From contig NC_092590.1 in assembly GCF_047663525.1 (NCBI RefSeq), forward strand, positions 23,420,001 through 23,484,000: a DNA stretch of 64,000 nucleotides. Direction: 5' to 3'. Positions 1 to 10,500 of the stretch are shown piece after piece. The DNA is from Anas platyrhynchos. Taxonomy: Eukaryota; Chordata; Aves; Anseriformes; Anatidae. The position numbers and the translations under genes are program-made. Position 1 is the first letter of the stretch, and every line of letters starts with the position of its first letter. The notes below the pieces were generated by a model. It was not told the DNA's origin and searched no databases. It saw nothing but the letters and a program-made list of their open reading frames with translations.

Positions 1-2797
1 TAACTCCAGACTTGCAGTGTTGCCCTTCCTCACCTGCATTATTCACTGGCATGAACAGATTCATGAAATTCAACAGCGCTAAACTCGCACTGTAAGTACC
101 TGTAGAATAGAGAACTTAACAAAAAAACTCTGATTTTTCAGCACAGCGTGAATAGCTCGATCCGAGTCCCTTTGAAGTTGATTGAGTACTCCCACTCACT
201 TTCCAAGAGCCGAGCCTGACTCCCACTAGAGTAAATATTTATTACCGTATGCTTTTTTTCCCCTCATATGTTAACCCCAGTATGAAAATCGTTCAAAGAA
301 TGATAAATGAGCATATCTGCCTCGAGCTCACATACATATAACAAATGCAAAAGAAGATTCTATCTGTAAAACACACACACAGAAAAGTATTACACCAACG
401 TAGCGTTCTTTCCTACTCTTGAAGGACGAAAGATGTGGTAAGGTTGAAGGAATTCTAGCTTCACTGTCTTCCTGCTACCAGCTCCCAGAAGAGACAATAC
501 AGCATCATCAGGCCCCATGACAATGGGAAAGTAACAACTGAATGATAATAAGAAGGCAGAAGAAGAATGGGATGTATAATAAAAAGATTAACCTACTTTT
601 TTTTTTTTTTTTTAATTAAATGTACAACAGATACTTGCAAATAAAAACCTTAGTGGATGGCCTACATTTCTATATGCTGCTTATCCAGACATTATTATTT
701 TTTCCACCTACATGTTGCTGAAGCACCAATCAGGAAAATTGCTAAACATACACAAAATGATGTTCAGAAGAAGTACTTCAAGGAGCTTGGGAGACTTTAA
801 GCCATTTTGTGTCAAAAAAATATATATGTATGTATGTATATATAAAAAACAAAACTGTAAACTGAAGCCATGAGAAACCCAAGCAAGACGCCTGGAACTA
901 TAGCTTTTGAAAAGAAAGGGTAAAATACCTCACTCCTTTTTAGACAATCCCTTCCTTTCATACAGCCAGATTAAATTTTGATAACAGTGCAGGGAAGGAA
1001 GAAAGGAAAGTTTTTAACTGGATCAGAGGGAGAATAAATAAACAATCCCAGAAGGAAGGCTGGAGTTGGTACTGCTGCTTTGGCAGGGACTTTCAAACAC
1101 AAGATTTCAATTCTTTTCTGAAATAACCAACACACACCACAGAGCTCCAACAGATCCAAACAGCACGTACTAGACCATGCAAAACAAGAGCAGGCGTGCA
1201 GTACCTATACAGGTGAATCCAATGGATGGGCACAGGCAGAGGAAAAACAACAAGAAACAGGCAGAAACAGACCACAAAAACAACACTCACAGAGGGCACA
1301 GTCATTGAAATGACTGCATTTGTCTCTGGACATTTATACTTTCCCTCCTGTTCAGTGGGCTCAGCCACTGTGTTTTTCACAAAGAGAAGAGCTATAAATT
1401 CAATTTGTTGTTGTTTTTTTTTTTTTCCTTCAATGCTGGACTTCCCAAATTAAACTGATTTTTCACTGTTTGTTTTCACAAATCTGCAAGGCTGCCCCTC
1501 ATTGCAGCAGTTGGGAGATTTCAGTTATTAAGTTTATGGAAAGGTTCTTTGCAGTACATATACAATTTGTTCTCTTAGAAGTGACTTAATACACACACAG
1601 ATGTTCAGAAAAGGATGCCAGCACATAAGTGTCACCGGAACTATAGCACTGCTGCTTAAATATGCAAATCTACAAATCTGAAGAGATTTATTAGCGATGC
1701 ATTTTTCCCTTATAAGGCAGCTGAACGGTAAAATGCAAAATCAAACCATCCCCTACTAACCAGGACTCCTTAGGAACTTCATACGCATCGCTACTACAAA
1801 AACCAGCAGAACCATCCTTTGCTGTGCTCACTTAAATACTACATACGGGACAGGTACCTTCTGCCTATCATTTGCTGACTTTCTGCATAACATCTTCTCA
1901 TTTTTCTTCTTCTCCCGTTCATTTGCCTCTTAATCTCCTACCCTGAGGCCAAAACCCGTATAACACGCACCCACTGCCACAACTGGATCGTAGACACCCC
2001 TCTGCACGTTGTATTACTCGCTGAAGTCACCAACCCCCAGCCAAACCAACCTGTCTACAGACAACAGCGTTCTGCCAGCTTCCCTTAAACACGGGCCTGG
2101 AAAAATGTACTCACAAAGACAGTTTCCTTCCCTCCACGGGTCAAAGGAGGGAAAAATAAAGCAGGGCTGCAGCTCGTTAGCAGAGCTGATCGGCAAGACG
2201 GCCAACTACAGCAGTGAATGATGCCTGACAGGTCCTCTGCCCTGTCAGCACCCCGTGCTTTCTGCAAGTTCGGCTGCAGACGAAGACAAGCGACAGCACA
2301 AGTTATTTGCCTGCTGCTGACACGAACAAGGCACGGACCAGGCATAACGAGACGTAGCTAGGCTGTACGGCGAGGTGGCACAAACCATGCCCGTTTTTCC
2401 TCCCAGAGCGCTCTCAGATACCCCGTGTGATGCTGTCAAAGCGACACAGCGTTTGGGTGCTGCTTTCTGCTGCCGAGCACCTCACCTGCTAACACCCCAC
2501 CGAGATCTGCGCTCACCAGGGAGCAGATGGGGGCACCGTACCAGAGCCCCCACCGTGATGCCCAACACCAGGTGACCCTGATACCGGTGTGCAGAGCTGG
2601 ATCCCCGCTCCCAGCAGCAGCTTTCCAAGCCTGGCTTAGGAACAGCTCTGGAGAGACCGGAGCGGATGGCAGCCAAGTAACTTTGGCTAGCTCCTCTACC
2701 TGGACTCCCAACCCTTGTGCCACCCGCACCCCGACAGGCTGCGGGGCGTCCCCTCTCTCAGCCCCGAGGCTTTGGGGGGTCCCGGGGCGCCACTTAC
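1..2797 (-). other. SNX25: SNX25 intron 1 (partial)
   Basis: This stretch lies downstream of the SNX25 exon 1 donor on the minus strand, so it is the start of intron 1, and the rest of the gene lies beyond the left edge. It is AT-rich up to about 2 kb and then grades into the CpG island. I see a 17-T run at 597-613, a TATA/TATG microsatellite near 820-846 and no convincing coding exon. The short open frames here (for example 971-1380 minus) match no family I recognise. Confidence 0.6.
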
Positions 2798-3211
2798 CGC
2801 CGGCAGCCGCGGCCGGGGCGCAGCGGGGCGGGCGGGCGGGGGCAGGCGGCGGCGGCGGCGGCCGAGCAGGCCGAGCAGGGCGCCCAGCGCGGCGGCGGCG
2901 GCGGCGCAGCCCGCGTAGAGGGCGAGGCGGAGCAGCGGCAGGGCCAGGCAGAGCGGCCCGCGGCCCCCCGCCTCCTCCTGCCGGCCCAGGTAGGCGACGG
3001 AGGCGGCCAGCAGCGCCAGCCCCGCCGCCAGCACCAAGCGGGGCGCGCCGCGCTCCCCGTCCTCTTCGTCTTCGGCCGCCTCCTCCTCCTCCTCCTCGTC
3101 GCCGCTGCGGCTGCCGTGCGAGCACGGAGGGGGAGCGGCGGTGCTGGCGGCGCCCCCCGTTGCCTCGGGCTGTCCGGCCGTGCCGCTAGCGCTGTCGGCG
3201 GCGGGGAACAT
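2798..3211 (-). CDS. SNX25: SNX25 first coding exon (sorting nexin 25, N-terminal membrane hairpin)
   Basis: The exon reads on the minus strand from an ATG at 3211 (residues MFPAADSASG, with A at -3) and ends at 2798 on a codon boundary, followed by a GTAAGTG donor. It encodes 138 residues: a Gly/Ala/Ser-rich start, an acidic Asp/Glu run near residues 38-50, then two hydrophobic segments (about 58-76 and 88-115) separated by a short polar loop, and an Arg/Pro-rich tail. SNX13, SNX14, SNX19 and SNX25 share an N-terminal membrane anchor before PXA, RGS, PX and nexin C domains; these later domains would be encoded off the left edge. The assignment rests on this topology and on the neighbours CFAP97 and SLC25A4, because the exon itself is low-complexity. 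The frame stays open upstream of 3211 but has only a GTG at 3484, so 3211 is the first in-frame ATG. Codons are extremely GC-rich, as expected inside a CpG island. Confidence 0.72.
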
Positions 3212-3415
3212 GCTGCTCGGGGCGCCGCGGGCACGCAGCGCATCTCCCGCTAGCCGCCGCAGCCCCCCGCCGAGGCGGCCGCTGCCGGGGCCCCTCTCCT
3301 CCTCCTCCTCCGCCTCCTCCGCCGCCGCCTCCCCTTCGGTCTCCGCCGCCCGCCGCCACTGGCACCGCTGCGGCCGCCGGGGGAGCCGGAGCTCATGCCC
3401 GGCGGCGGCGCGGCG

Positions 3416-3462
3416 CGGCTCGGCTCGGCTCGGCTCGGCTGGGCTCGGCGCGGCTCGGCCGC
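3416..3462. repeat. (GGCTC)n GC-rich pentanucleotide repeat in the SNX25 5' UTR region
   Basis: GGCTC units repeat in tandem with a few substitutions (GGGCTC, GGCGC). The tract is upstream of the SNX25 ATG on the minus strand, so it would be transcribed as GAGCC units. Confidence 0.7.
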
Positions 3463-6380
3463 TTCCTGGAGGCAGCCCCGGCACGGGGAGGAGGCGGAGG
3501 CGGGGCCGGGGCTGGGGCTGGGGCCGGCCCGGAGGCCCCGCGCAGGCCGGGAGGAGGCGGGCGGCACCCGCAGCCCCTCCGCAGCAGCCCTGTGCTCGGC
3601 CCCTGAGCCTAAACAGCGGGGTTGTGGGGGTAAAGAGGTGGTGGAGCGGGGAAAGGGGACGACAGCGACCCCACTAACCGGCCCCAAGGGGTGCCCACCG
3701 CTGCCCTGCCGCTGGAGATCCGTAGCGCGGCACCTGGTCCTAACAAGTCCTGAGGGGGGCAAAAGCTTTGCCATGTTCCACACGGTTACCGTGCTGAGGC
3801 TGGAGGCACCCTGAGTTATTCCCATTCAGCAGTCGCTTCTGTAAGGTTAATGCTACAATTCCTATGAAAAAAAAAAAGGGTGAACGCCAAAGCCCTGATC
3901 TTGTGAATGCTTAGATCCGTGCATGCTTACATCTCTCTATAATCTCAAGAGCGCAAGCAACCACTTTAAGCTCTGAATTTTCCAGCGCTTCTGAGATATT
4001 GCACAAGTCAAGGCCAGGAGCTGGAATATTCAGTTACAGCCCTAACATTGCTCTCCAGAGATCGTTTAGGGCTCAGTTTGTGGCGCACAACTGTAATGGA
4101 AGCAAGGACAACACACAGTATTTTTAAGCTAGTTCTAACCTAACCCACAGAACGGCCTGACTTGTGTATCAGATTGTCTCCATACATACGTGTCTTTTCC
4201 TTTTAGAGTTTTGCACTGAAATCTATTTCCTCTCAAAATAGTGAAGTAGTTTTGTGGTGATTTCAGCCCCCATTTCAGTCACTGACCAAAAGAGACTTTG
4301 CTCCTTAAGCTGATCCTTTACGGTAGTTTAAATATAGTTTTATTGTACGGTTTATTCTATTTAGTGGATGTTAAATCGCACAAAGCTCATGTAAGCACTA
4401 GCTCAGACCATCCAGGGTGTCCAAAAGTGATTACTTGAGTAATGTGTCTAATGTGATTAAAGGTGAAAATCATCATATGCAGAAAGTGAAAACACTACTG
4501 CCAGTGCCAAAGCATCCCGATGCTGCACCAAAGGGCTTGAGGTACAAGGTTCTTTCAATATCTCTGGTCATTACAACCAACAGAGAGATTCTTGCAGAGG
4601 CCAAGAGCTTTTGGAGAAGGCCCAACATGCCAGAAGGTTTCCTGTAATGTTATTTTACTCTCATCAGGTAGAAAACAAAAAGCAGAGATCCAACTCCCAG
4701 CACACAATTCCTCAGAGTTCAGAAAATATGAGGCTCTGGACTACATTCAACATCTATTCTGGCATCTCAAGAGCCACACAAGAAACAAGACAGAGTGTGG
4801 AGAGGCCTTCTACAGCAAATGCATTCAGGAAACTGCCTGGGCCTCTGTCAAAACTACTTAAGGGAATTAAATTTTTAAATTAACCTGAAGCAGGGCTTGT
4901 AATGCTGTTAGTTCTGTGTAAACAGAGATTATTTTCTCATTAGAGTATTAATTCTCAGAAGTGGAGAGGAAGATAAAAAATAAACCTAACTACAATGAAG
5001 GTTTAGTCCTGCAGTGCTTACGCACAAAAACAGTTCTTGTCTGAATGAGTAATCCTACCAATTTTAGTCAGGATTTACACATCATACCCTGAATTAGATG
5101 TATCTAAATCAGTTCAAGTGTATATCCATAGAGCTAGAGGGAGCTTTGATTGTTTTTCTTTTAGTTTTTAATAAGATTCTATGACTTTCCAACCTGACAT
5201 ACAGTTCCTAATATTTTAGATGATGTCCTAGCTCCATGCAAGTCAGTGGCAATTTTCAAGTTCAATTCAGTGTTATTTGAATTCCCCCTTTTGTACTTTA
5301 TAAAATACATTTCTGTAGAATATAAAAAGGACTTCAGAAGTGATTTTTTTGGACTGGGGATTATGTTATTATCTTTCTATAACTATTTCAATCCTTCATG
5401 GAATTAGTTTGTGAGATAAGCTATTCAAACTCTACCTTTTTCAAGCATTACAGCAAATATATTTCCTACAAAGAGAAGAGTTTATCTCATTTTAAAACAG
5501 AAATTATGTCTAATTTGGGTGAAGAGTCAGCATCTTCACTTTTCTCCTTTGAGCAAAGAGTATAATTAGCTTGTTTATAACATATCCTACACCAAGCCCC
5601 AAAACTGAGATACATTCCATTTTGTATCTATCCTTAGAGTGATAGTCTTGCAACTTTTAACTTCACAGTACTGCAAACTTTTAACTTTTATAAATTTGCA
5701 CCTTCAAAATGTTTAGACTAGCTTAATGCTATAGCAAAGGCTTTCTTTTGTTTGCTTAGTCTTTTGTGGGCCTTTCTGGTTCCAATCATGTTACTGTAGA
5801 GGCTGGCAATTTACTACTATCACGTACTATCTTTCTGATAAGCTCCATTCCTCCCTTACTAAAAATTAGTTGAATTGCTCTCATATGAAGAGCACTTTTT
5901 ATTTTGTTGCCTGAATTTCTGCAGAATATGTAAGTTAGGCCAAGTACTTTACAAATATTAACTGATTTTTTCTTGTTATACATTTTTATGAGTGGTGTAT
6001 TTTGCCTGTTTGCAAATAGGAACTTGATGCACAGGAAAAACAAAGGCAAAAGTACCTACTTAATGTGTAATGTGAGATAACAGAGAGACTTTTTGGAATG
6101 CTCAGTATTTTGTAGTACTTGGTGTTTTCCAATTACAGCTCCCACTGATTTCTACTGCAGTTGTGATTATTCAACATTTCAACACTGAGTTGAGCAAGGT
6201 TCCTGAAAAATGAGAATGAAATACATCATGAAATATGAAAAGTTAATTGAAGTGAGTTGAAGAACCTCCATTAAACACTGTAGCAGTAGTAATACAATCT
6301 AGTTAACACATGGGAATTCAGTTACGTTATCAGGAGATTTTCTTTCTGTACTTGTAGTATTCTGCCACGTTCAGTGTATG

Positions 6381-6447
6381 TATTTTAAAATGTGTGTTTG
6401 TATACATGCGCACATACATACACATACTCTGTGTGTGTGTCTATATT
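6381..6447. repeat. Imperfect CA/TG dinucleotide tract
   Basis: Alternating purine/pyrimidine sequence rich in TG, CA and ATAC units, interrupted many times. Confidence 0.6.
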
Positions 6448-6528
6448 CATGTGCCAAATTAAACAGGGCCGTATACACAACAGTTGTCTTGGCTGCACAG
6501 CCTGATTCAACTCAAAATTCAATATGCT

Positions 6529-6532
<4 letters not shown>

Positions 6533-6563
<31 letters not shown>
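6533..6563. repeat. (A)31 homopolymer
   Basis: An uninterrupted run of 31 adenines. No processed-gene body or target-site duplication is visible next to it, so I treat it as a simple repeat and not as a retroposon tail. Confidence 0.85.
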
Positions 6564-6567
<4 letters not shown>

Positions 6568-6971
6568 AAAAAACCATGATCATGTCATTAAATCTCTTTC
6601 ATAATGAATAACAGGACCATTTTTGTTTGTTTTTTAGTTTTGAATCTTTCTTTTCACGGTTCTATCCTACTTTCTTAAAAAGCCATATTGTTGCTGTTAG
6701 AGGCACGCCAAGGTCTGCTATTTCAACTGCCCCCCTCAAAAGAGCCGGAATCTTTCCCACCCTCACGCAGGACACTACCACTTACGGTGGCAGACCATTA
6801 GTGGTAGTTGCCACCCGGCTCATCAGCGCCAGAAGTAACGAAGCTCTGCCTGAAGGCTTCATCCGTTTATCTTCAGTAATTACCGTGAGATTCAAGGATG
6901 TGGAGATGAGGGTGAATCTTGAGGGAGGGTGAATCTTGTGTTCGGGTAGAAACAGGTACTTCCCTCTGCTC

Positions 6972-7128
6972 CTCAAATTTGTCTCCATCACCTTCATGTG
7001 AGACCTCATCACCTCAACCAGGAGCACCATCACCTCAGCACGGGGACCATCACCTCAGCCTGAGCCACCACCACCTCAGGGTGGGCGCCATCCCCTCATC
7101 GAGCACCCCAACCATCTCCCCCATCCCC
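6972..7128. repeat. Degenerate minisatellite with a CATCACCTCAG core
   Basis: About six or seven diverged units of roughly 20-25 bp share a core close to CATCACCTCAG with variable spacers. They lie directly upstream of the CFAP97 CpG island. Confidence 0.6.
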
Positions 7129-7500
7129 GAAAGGCTGAGGAAGGAGGGGAGGAACCCGAGAGCCCCCGCCCGGCCCTCGGCTCCCTTCCCTCCCCCTCAA
7201 GCACCGCCTCTCCCCGCCCGGCGACGCGAGGGGGCTGGCCCGGGCGGCGCAGGAGGCTCTCAGCAAGACGGCGGCGAAGCGGCGCCGTTCCCCCATTGCC
7301 CTGCTCTCTCTCGGCCCGGCCGTGTGAGTATCCGCCCCGGCCCCCGCGCCGTTACCACAGCGAAGCCGGGGGGGGGAAGAAGGCGGCGGTTGCTCGCCCG
7401 GGGCTGCTGGCCCGCTGGGGTCCCTGCCGGGGGCCGAGGAAGGAGCTCGGAGAGCGGGTGTGTGGCGTTTCCCTTCCCCCGCCTCTGGTCAGTTTTGCCC
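7050..7500 (+). promoter_or_regulatory. CFAP97: CpG-island promoter of CFAP97
   Basis: A compact GC- and CpG-rich block surrounds non-coding exon 1. No TATA box is apparent. An ACGGCGGC motif at about 7267-7274 resembles the YY1 initiator-type site with one change. Oligo-G runs near 7370-7378 just inside intron 1 could form a G-quadruplex on the plus strand. Confidence 0.65.
7250..7323 (+). other. CFAP97: CFAP97 exon 1, non-coding (5' end approximate)
   Basis: The exon end is set by a good donor (GTGAGTA beginning at 7324) inside the CpG island. The coding sequence starts in exon 2, just inside that exon, so an untranslated first exon is required. The start coordinate is a guess, as nothing in the sequence fixes it. 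Confidence 0.5.
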
Positions 7501-10500
7501 TCAAATGCCAGCTCGAGCAAGGTGGGGAGCGCGTTTCTTTACTGCTGCTGTTTATTTGTGTGTTATTTTATGAGGGAGTTCGCTGTCTCGCTACTTGGGT
7601 CGCCGCCTGAGCGACACGTATGTGGGTGTCCCTCGGGTGCGTGCTGTATGGGGGGGCTCCTGCTGGCCCGGAGCCGCCGGGGTAGGCACGAAGTCAGCCG
7701 AAGCGATTCCTGTAAACAGCTCGTCTCGAGTGTGGTAAAAATCATCGCGAGTTGCGTCTTTGTCGTTTCCTCAGGGCGATGGTATTGTAGCCCAGGGCTG
7801 TATTCTTCATTGCTGGGTCCCAGGATGGGAACCAAGTAGTTTGGAAGAATAACCAGCCGCCAAATAACCAGCCACCCGTACGGATTTGCGTGGAAGCCAC
7901 AGAAGAGGTAACTGTAAATCCTGGGCCTTCCCTGCGTATCGTTTGTGTGGCCCCTGCAGTAGGGCAGAATAACTGAATCCCTTCCCAAGTCTCCCAGCGA
8001 GATGATACAAACAGCAACCTGTGTCGTGCTTGTGAAGCCCTAGTTTTTTCTGGAGTTCTCACAACATATTAAGAAAGTTAGCACTTTAAAATATGTTATG
8101 CCTTAAGACATATTAAACTACAACTGAAACTATCTTTAATGCCTTGCTGAAGTGTTTCCAGTGTTGTTCTATTGAATCCAGTTTTTTAGAAGCTGGTTTT
8201 TGTTACAGTATGCAAGTGCTTACATTTGTCCCTTCATACTACAAAACATACAAGAAGTATTTAGTGTTTGCATTTGGACATTTATATATTTATAAACCTT
8301 GTGGTTAAAAGTTTGCAACGTTCATGGAAACATAGCAGGCAAGAAAGCTGCAGGTTGGAATGATTATAATAGAAATAGCAGTACTAAATTTCTGTTGGAG
8401 CTCTGCATTTGTCTGTTATGAGGTGTTCAATAGAGAGCATCAAATGTGTTTTGTGCATTATTGCTTCTGTGGAAAAAGTGGTTAATCTCTTTCTCCAGTA
8501 TAGGAAGCTTCTTGGTAGCGACTGATCACTGGAGTCATCAGTGGAGGGAGAAAAAAGTTGCACAGAAAGTGAAATTCTTCAGAGAAACTGTTTGAAGACT
8601 ATAATGAAGTCATAGTTACTAGAAAATTAATCACCAGATGTTAGTTGAAGAACGGATTCATAAAATAGTCTTCAAATCTTAGGACTCATTTTTTTGGAAT
8701 GCTTGGAGCTCTTTCAGTGCTTTTTCTTAGTTGTTTTGTTGTGCTTGCGTTGTTCCTTTGTGTTTTCTCAGCCTAGATATTGCTTGTAATGGTGTGAAAT
8801 GGAGAGTGCAGAAAAGGAGACAACAAGGAATTTGGGGATATAAATCTAGAGACTTGACCCAGCAGTACATAGAAGTACTTCTTCGAGGAGGCCTTCAAAA
8901 ATTGCAGTAATATCTCCTCAGATTTATGGGAAATGGGTAGGCTGTTATGATAACAGGTGTGCCCTCAGTGCTTCCACCAGAGCTGCCCTTTAAAGCATTT
9001 TCGTTCTTTGCTTTTCTGGTCTCATGCTCAGCCAAGCCTGGTGATAGTAAAGGTTTAAAACAAGCCCTATCTTTCTTGACACGGAGGTATTTCCCATCCA
9101 GCAGTCTGATGGTGGTGGTGGGTGGTGATTTGGTGGTGGGCATTTGGCAATCTTGAAGCGTTTTATTTTAGCAACATAATACAGAGAATCCCAGGAAGCC
9201 CACCCATATCATGATGCATTTAAAAGACAGCCTTGTGTTCCAGTATTTTACCTGTATTTCCATAGTAAGGCTTCTCATCTGAAGAAATGAAGAAGTCATA
9301 AAAATATAATGCAAGAGGATCTCAAGAGGCCTTTACCTCATTTGCCCTGCACACACTCTGAGGCAAAGTGCATGTACTGGGACTGAGCGGTAGTTGTTTA
9401 AGCTGTTCTTTGTGTATTGATTTGGAGACTGTACTAATGTAGTTCCCTCTGCTCACCTGTACCAGTCAGGGCTTCTTCCTCTTGGATAGAAGAAGAAGCT
9501 GAGAATACGTGAATTACATCTCATCTTTAGCAGCTGTGGAGAACGTGGTCTGCATCTCTTTAAGTGTGTGTGTATTTCCCCAGGGGTGATAACAGGTGTC
9601 ACAGGTGTTTTTAACAGGCATTTGGTGCATTGTGGGCACAAAACTTGCATTTAATTGATCCATGTGGAAGGACAGCGTGTGTATGATGTGGATGGTCAGC
9701 ACGTGGATGAAAATGTCTTGACCTCTATTTGGGCTTTATTTTTGAGCCCTGGCTTCCCAGCTGTGGCAGGTGAGCACCTGTATATTCTCAGCATTTTTGG
9801 CACACATCTCTACTGTTTGCAGTGAATGAGGCAGGAGCACAGGGCAGACACAGGTGGTTTGTTACAAGGTGGGGATAATGGGGCAGTTATTGCACAAATA
9901 CTGGTGATTTTTTTTGTGTTTGAGTGGTGTACTTGCAGCAGAAGGAAGAAAGACAGAGTCCCTAGGCTGGTGCACCAGGGTGATGCCTCGTGTAACCCCA
10001 GCCTTTTTGAGGTGTATTTGCTCAAGTTTTGCACTAAAGGAGGAGTTGTTTTTTATTACCTTGCAAGCAGTGGACCCTTGCAGGTAGGGGGAGCAGCGTG
10101 TGGCAGTCAGCCCACGGGTGTGGGTGGCATCACTTCTCCATGTTCACAAGCAGGGCCAGAAGCTGCTGGTGTTTTTATCAGACAGCATATGATTCCTTGT
10201 TGTTTATTTTTATTCGAAGTTGCTTCTGTTCCCTCTGGGTTTGGAGGGTTTGCTGACAATTTTCCTGGGTTTCTCAACAGTAAGCAGTAGCAATGGCCTT
10301 GTTGCACAGGCATCATCGCAGCCATCTTTTAAGCTCAGTAGCCTCCAACCCAGGTTTTCCTCTCACGAGAATGAGGTTTATTAAGGAGCAAAACTAAACC
10401 AACCGCTTCCCACAACATTTTCTAGGATGCACTAAGGAAAAAAAAAATCTGTGCTTGTTTCTTCAGCAAGCGTGTCCTTGTGGCTGGAGCTGGTGTCTTT

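Larger units (their letters stand above)
2650..3700. promoter_or_regulatory. SNX25: CpG-island promoter of SNX25
   Basis: About 1 kb is very G+C-rich with dense CpG, and it covers SNX25 exon 1 and its 5' UTR. There is no clear TATA box, so a dispersed start upstream of 3211 on the minus strand is likely. A run of GGCTC pentamers sits at about 3416-3460 within the presumed 5' UTR. Runs of GCC, GGC and TCC trinucleotides also occur across the island. The transcription start itself cannot be placed. Confidence 0.7.
3701..6960. other. Spacer between the divergent SNX25 and CFAP97 promoters
   Basis: AT-rich sequence with no coding exon that I can support. It holds an imperfect CA/TG tract at about 6380-6445 and a pure 31-A run at 6533-6563. 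The open frames here are short and have no recognisable content. Confidence 0.6.

Noticed and set aside
3212-3484. N-terminal extension of SNX25 to the frame start at 3484
   Set aside because: The codon at 3484 is GTG and there is no in-frame ATG until 3211. The extension is Pro/Arg/Glu-rich with no sign of conserved content.
2436-3825. Several long overlapping open frames on both strands around SNX25 exon 1
   Set aside because: They are Arg/Pro/Ala-rich artefacts of the CpG island. Only the frame with the membrane hairpin and a correctly phased donor was kept.
6533-6563. Poly-A run as the tail of a processed pseudogene
   Set aside because: The sequence before it shows no recognisable gene or retroposon body and no flanking direct repeats were seen.
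6919-7839. 306-codon plus-strand open frame across the CFAP97 promoter
   Set aside because: It runs through the minisatellite, CpG island, exon 1 donor and intron. The long frame reflects a shortage of stop codons in GC-rich DNA.
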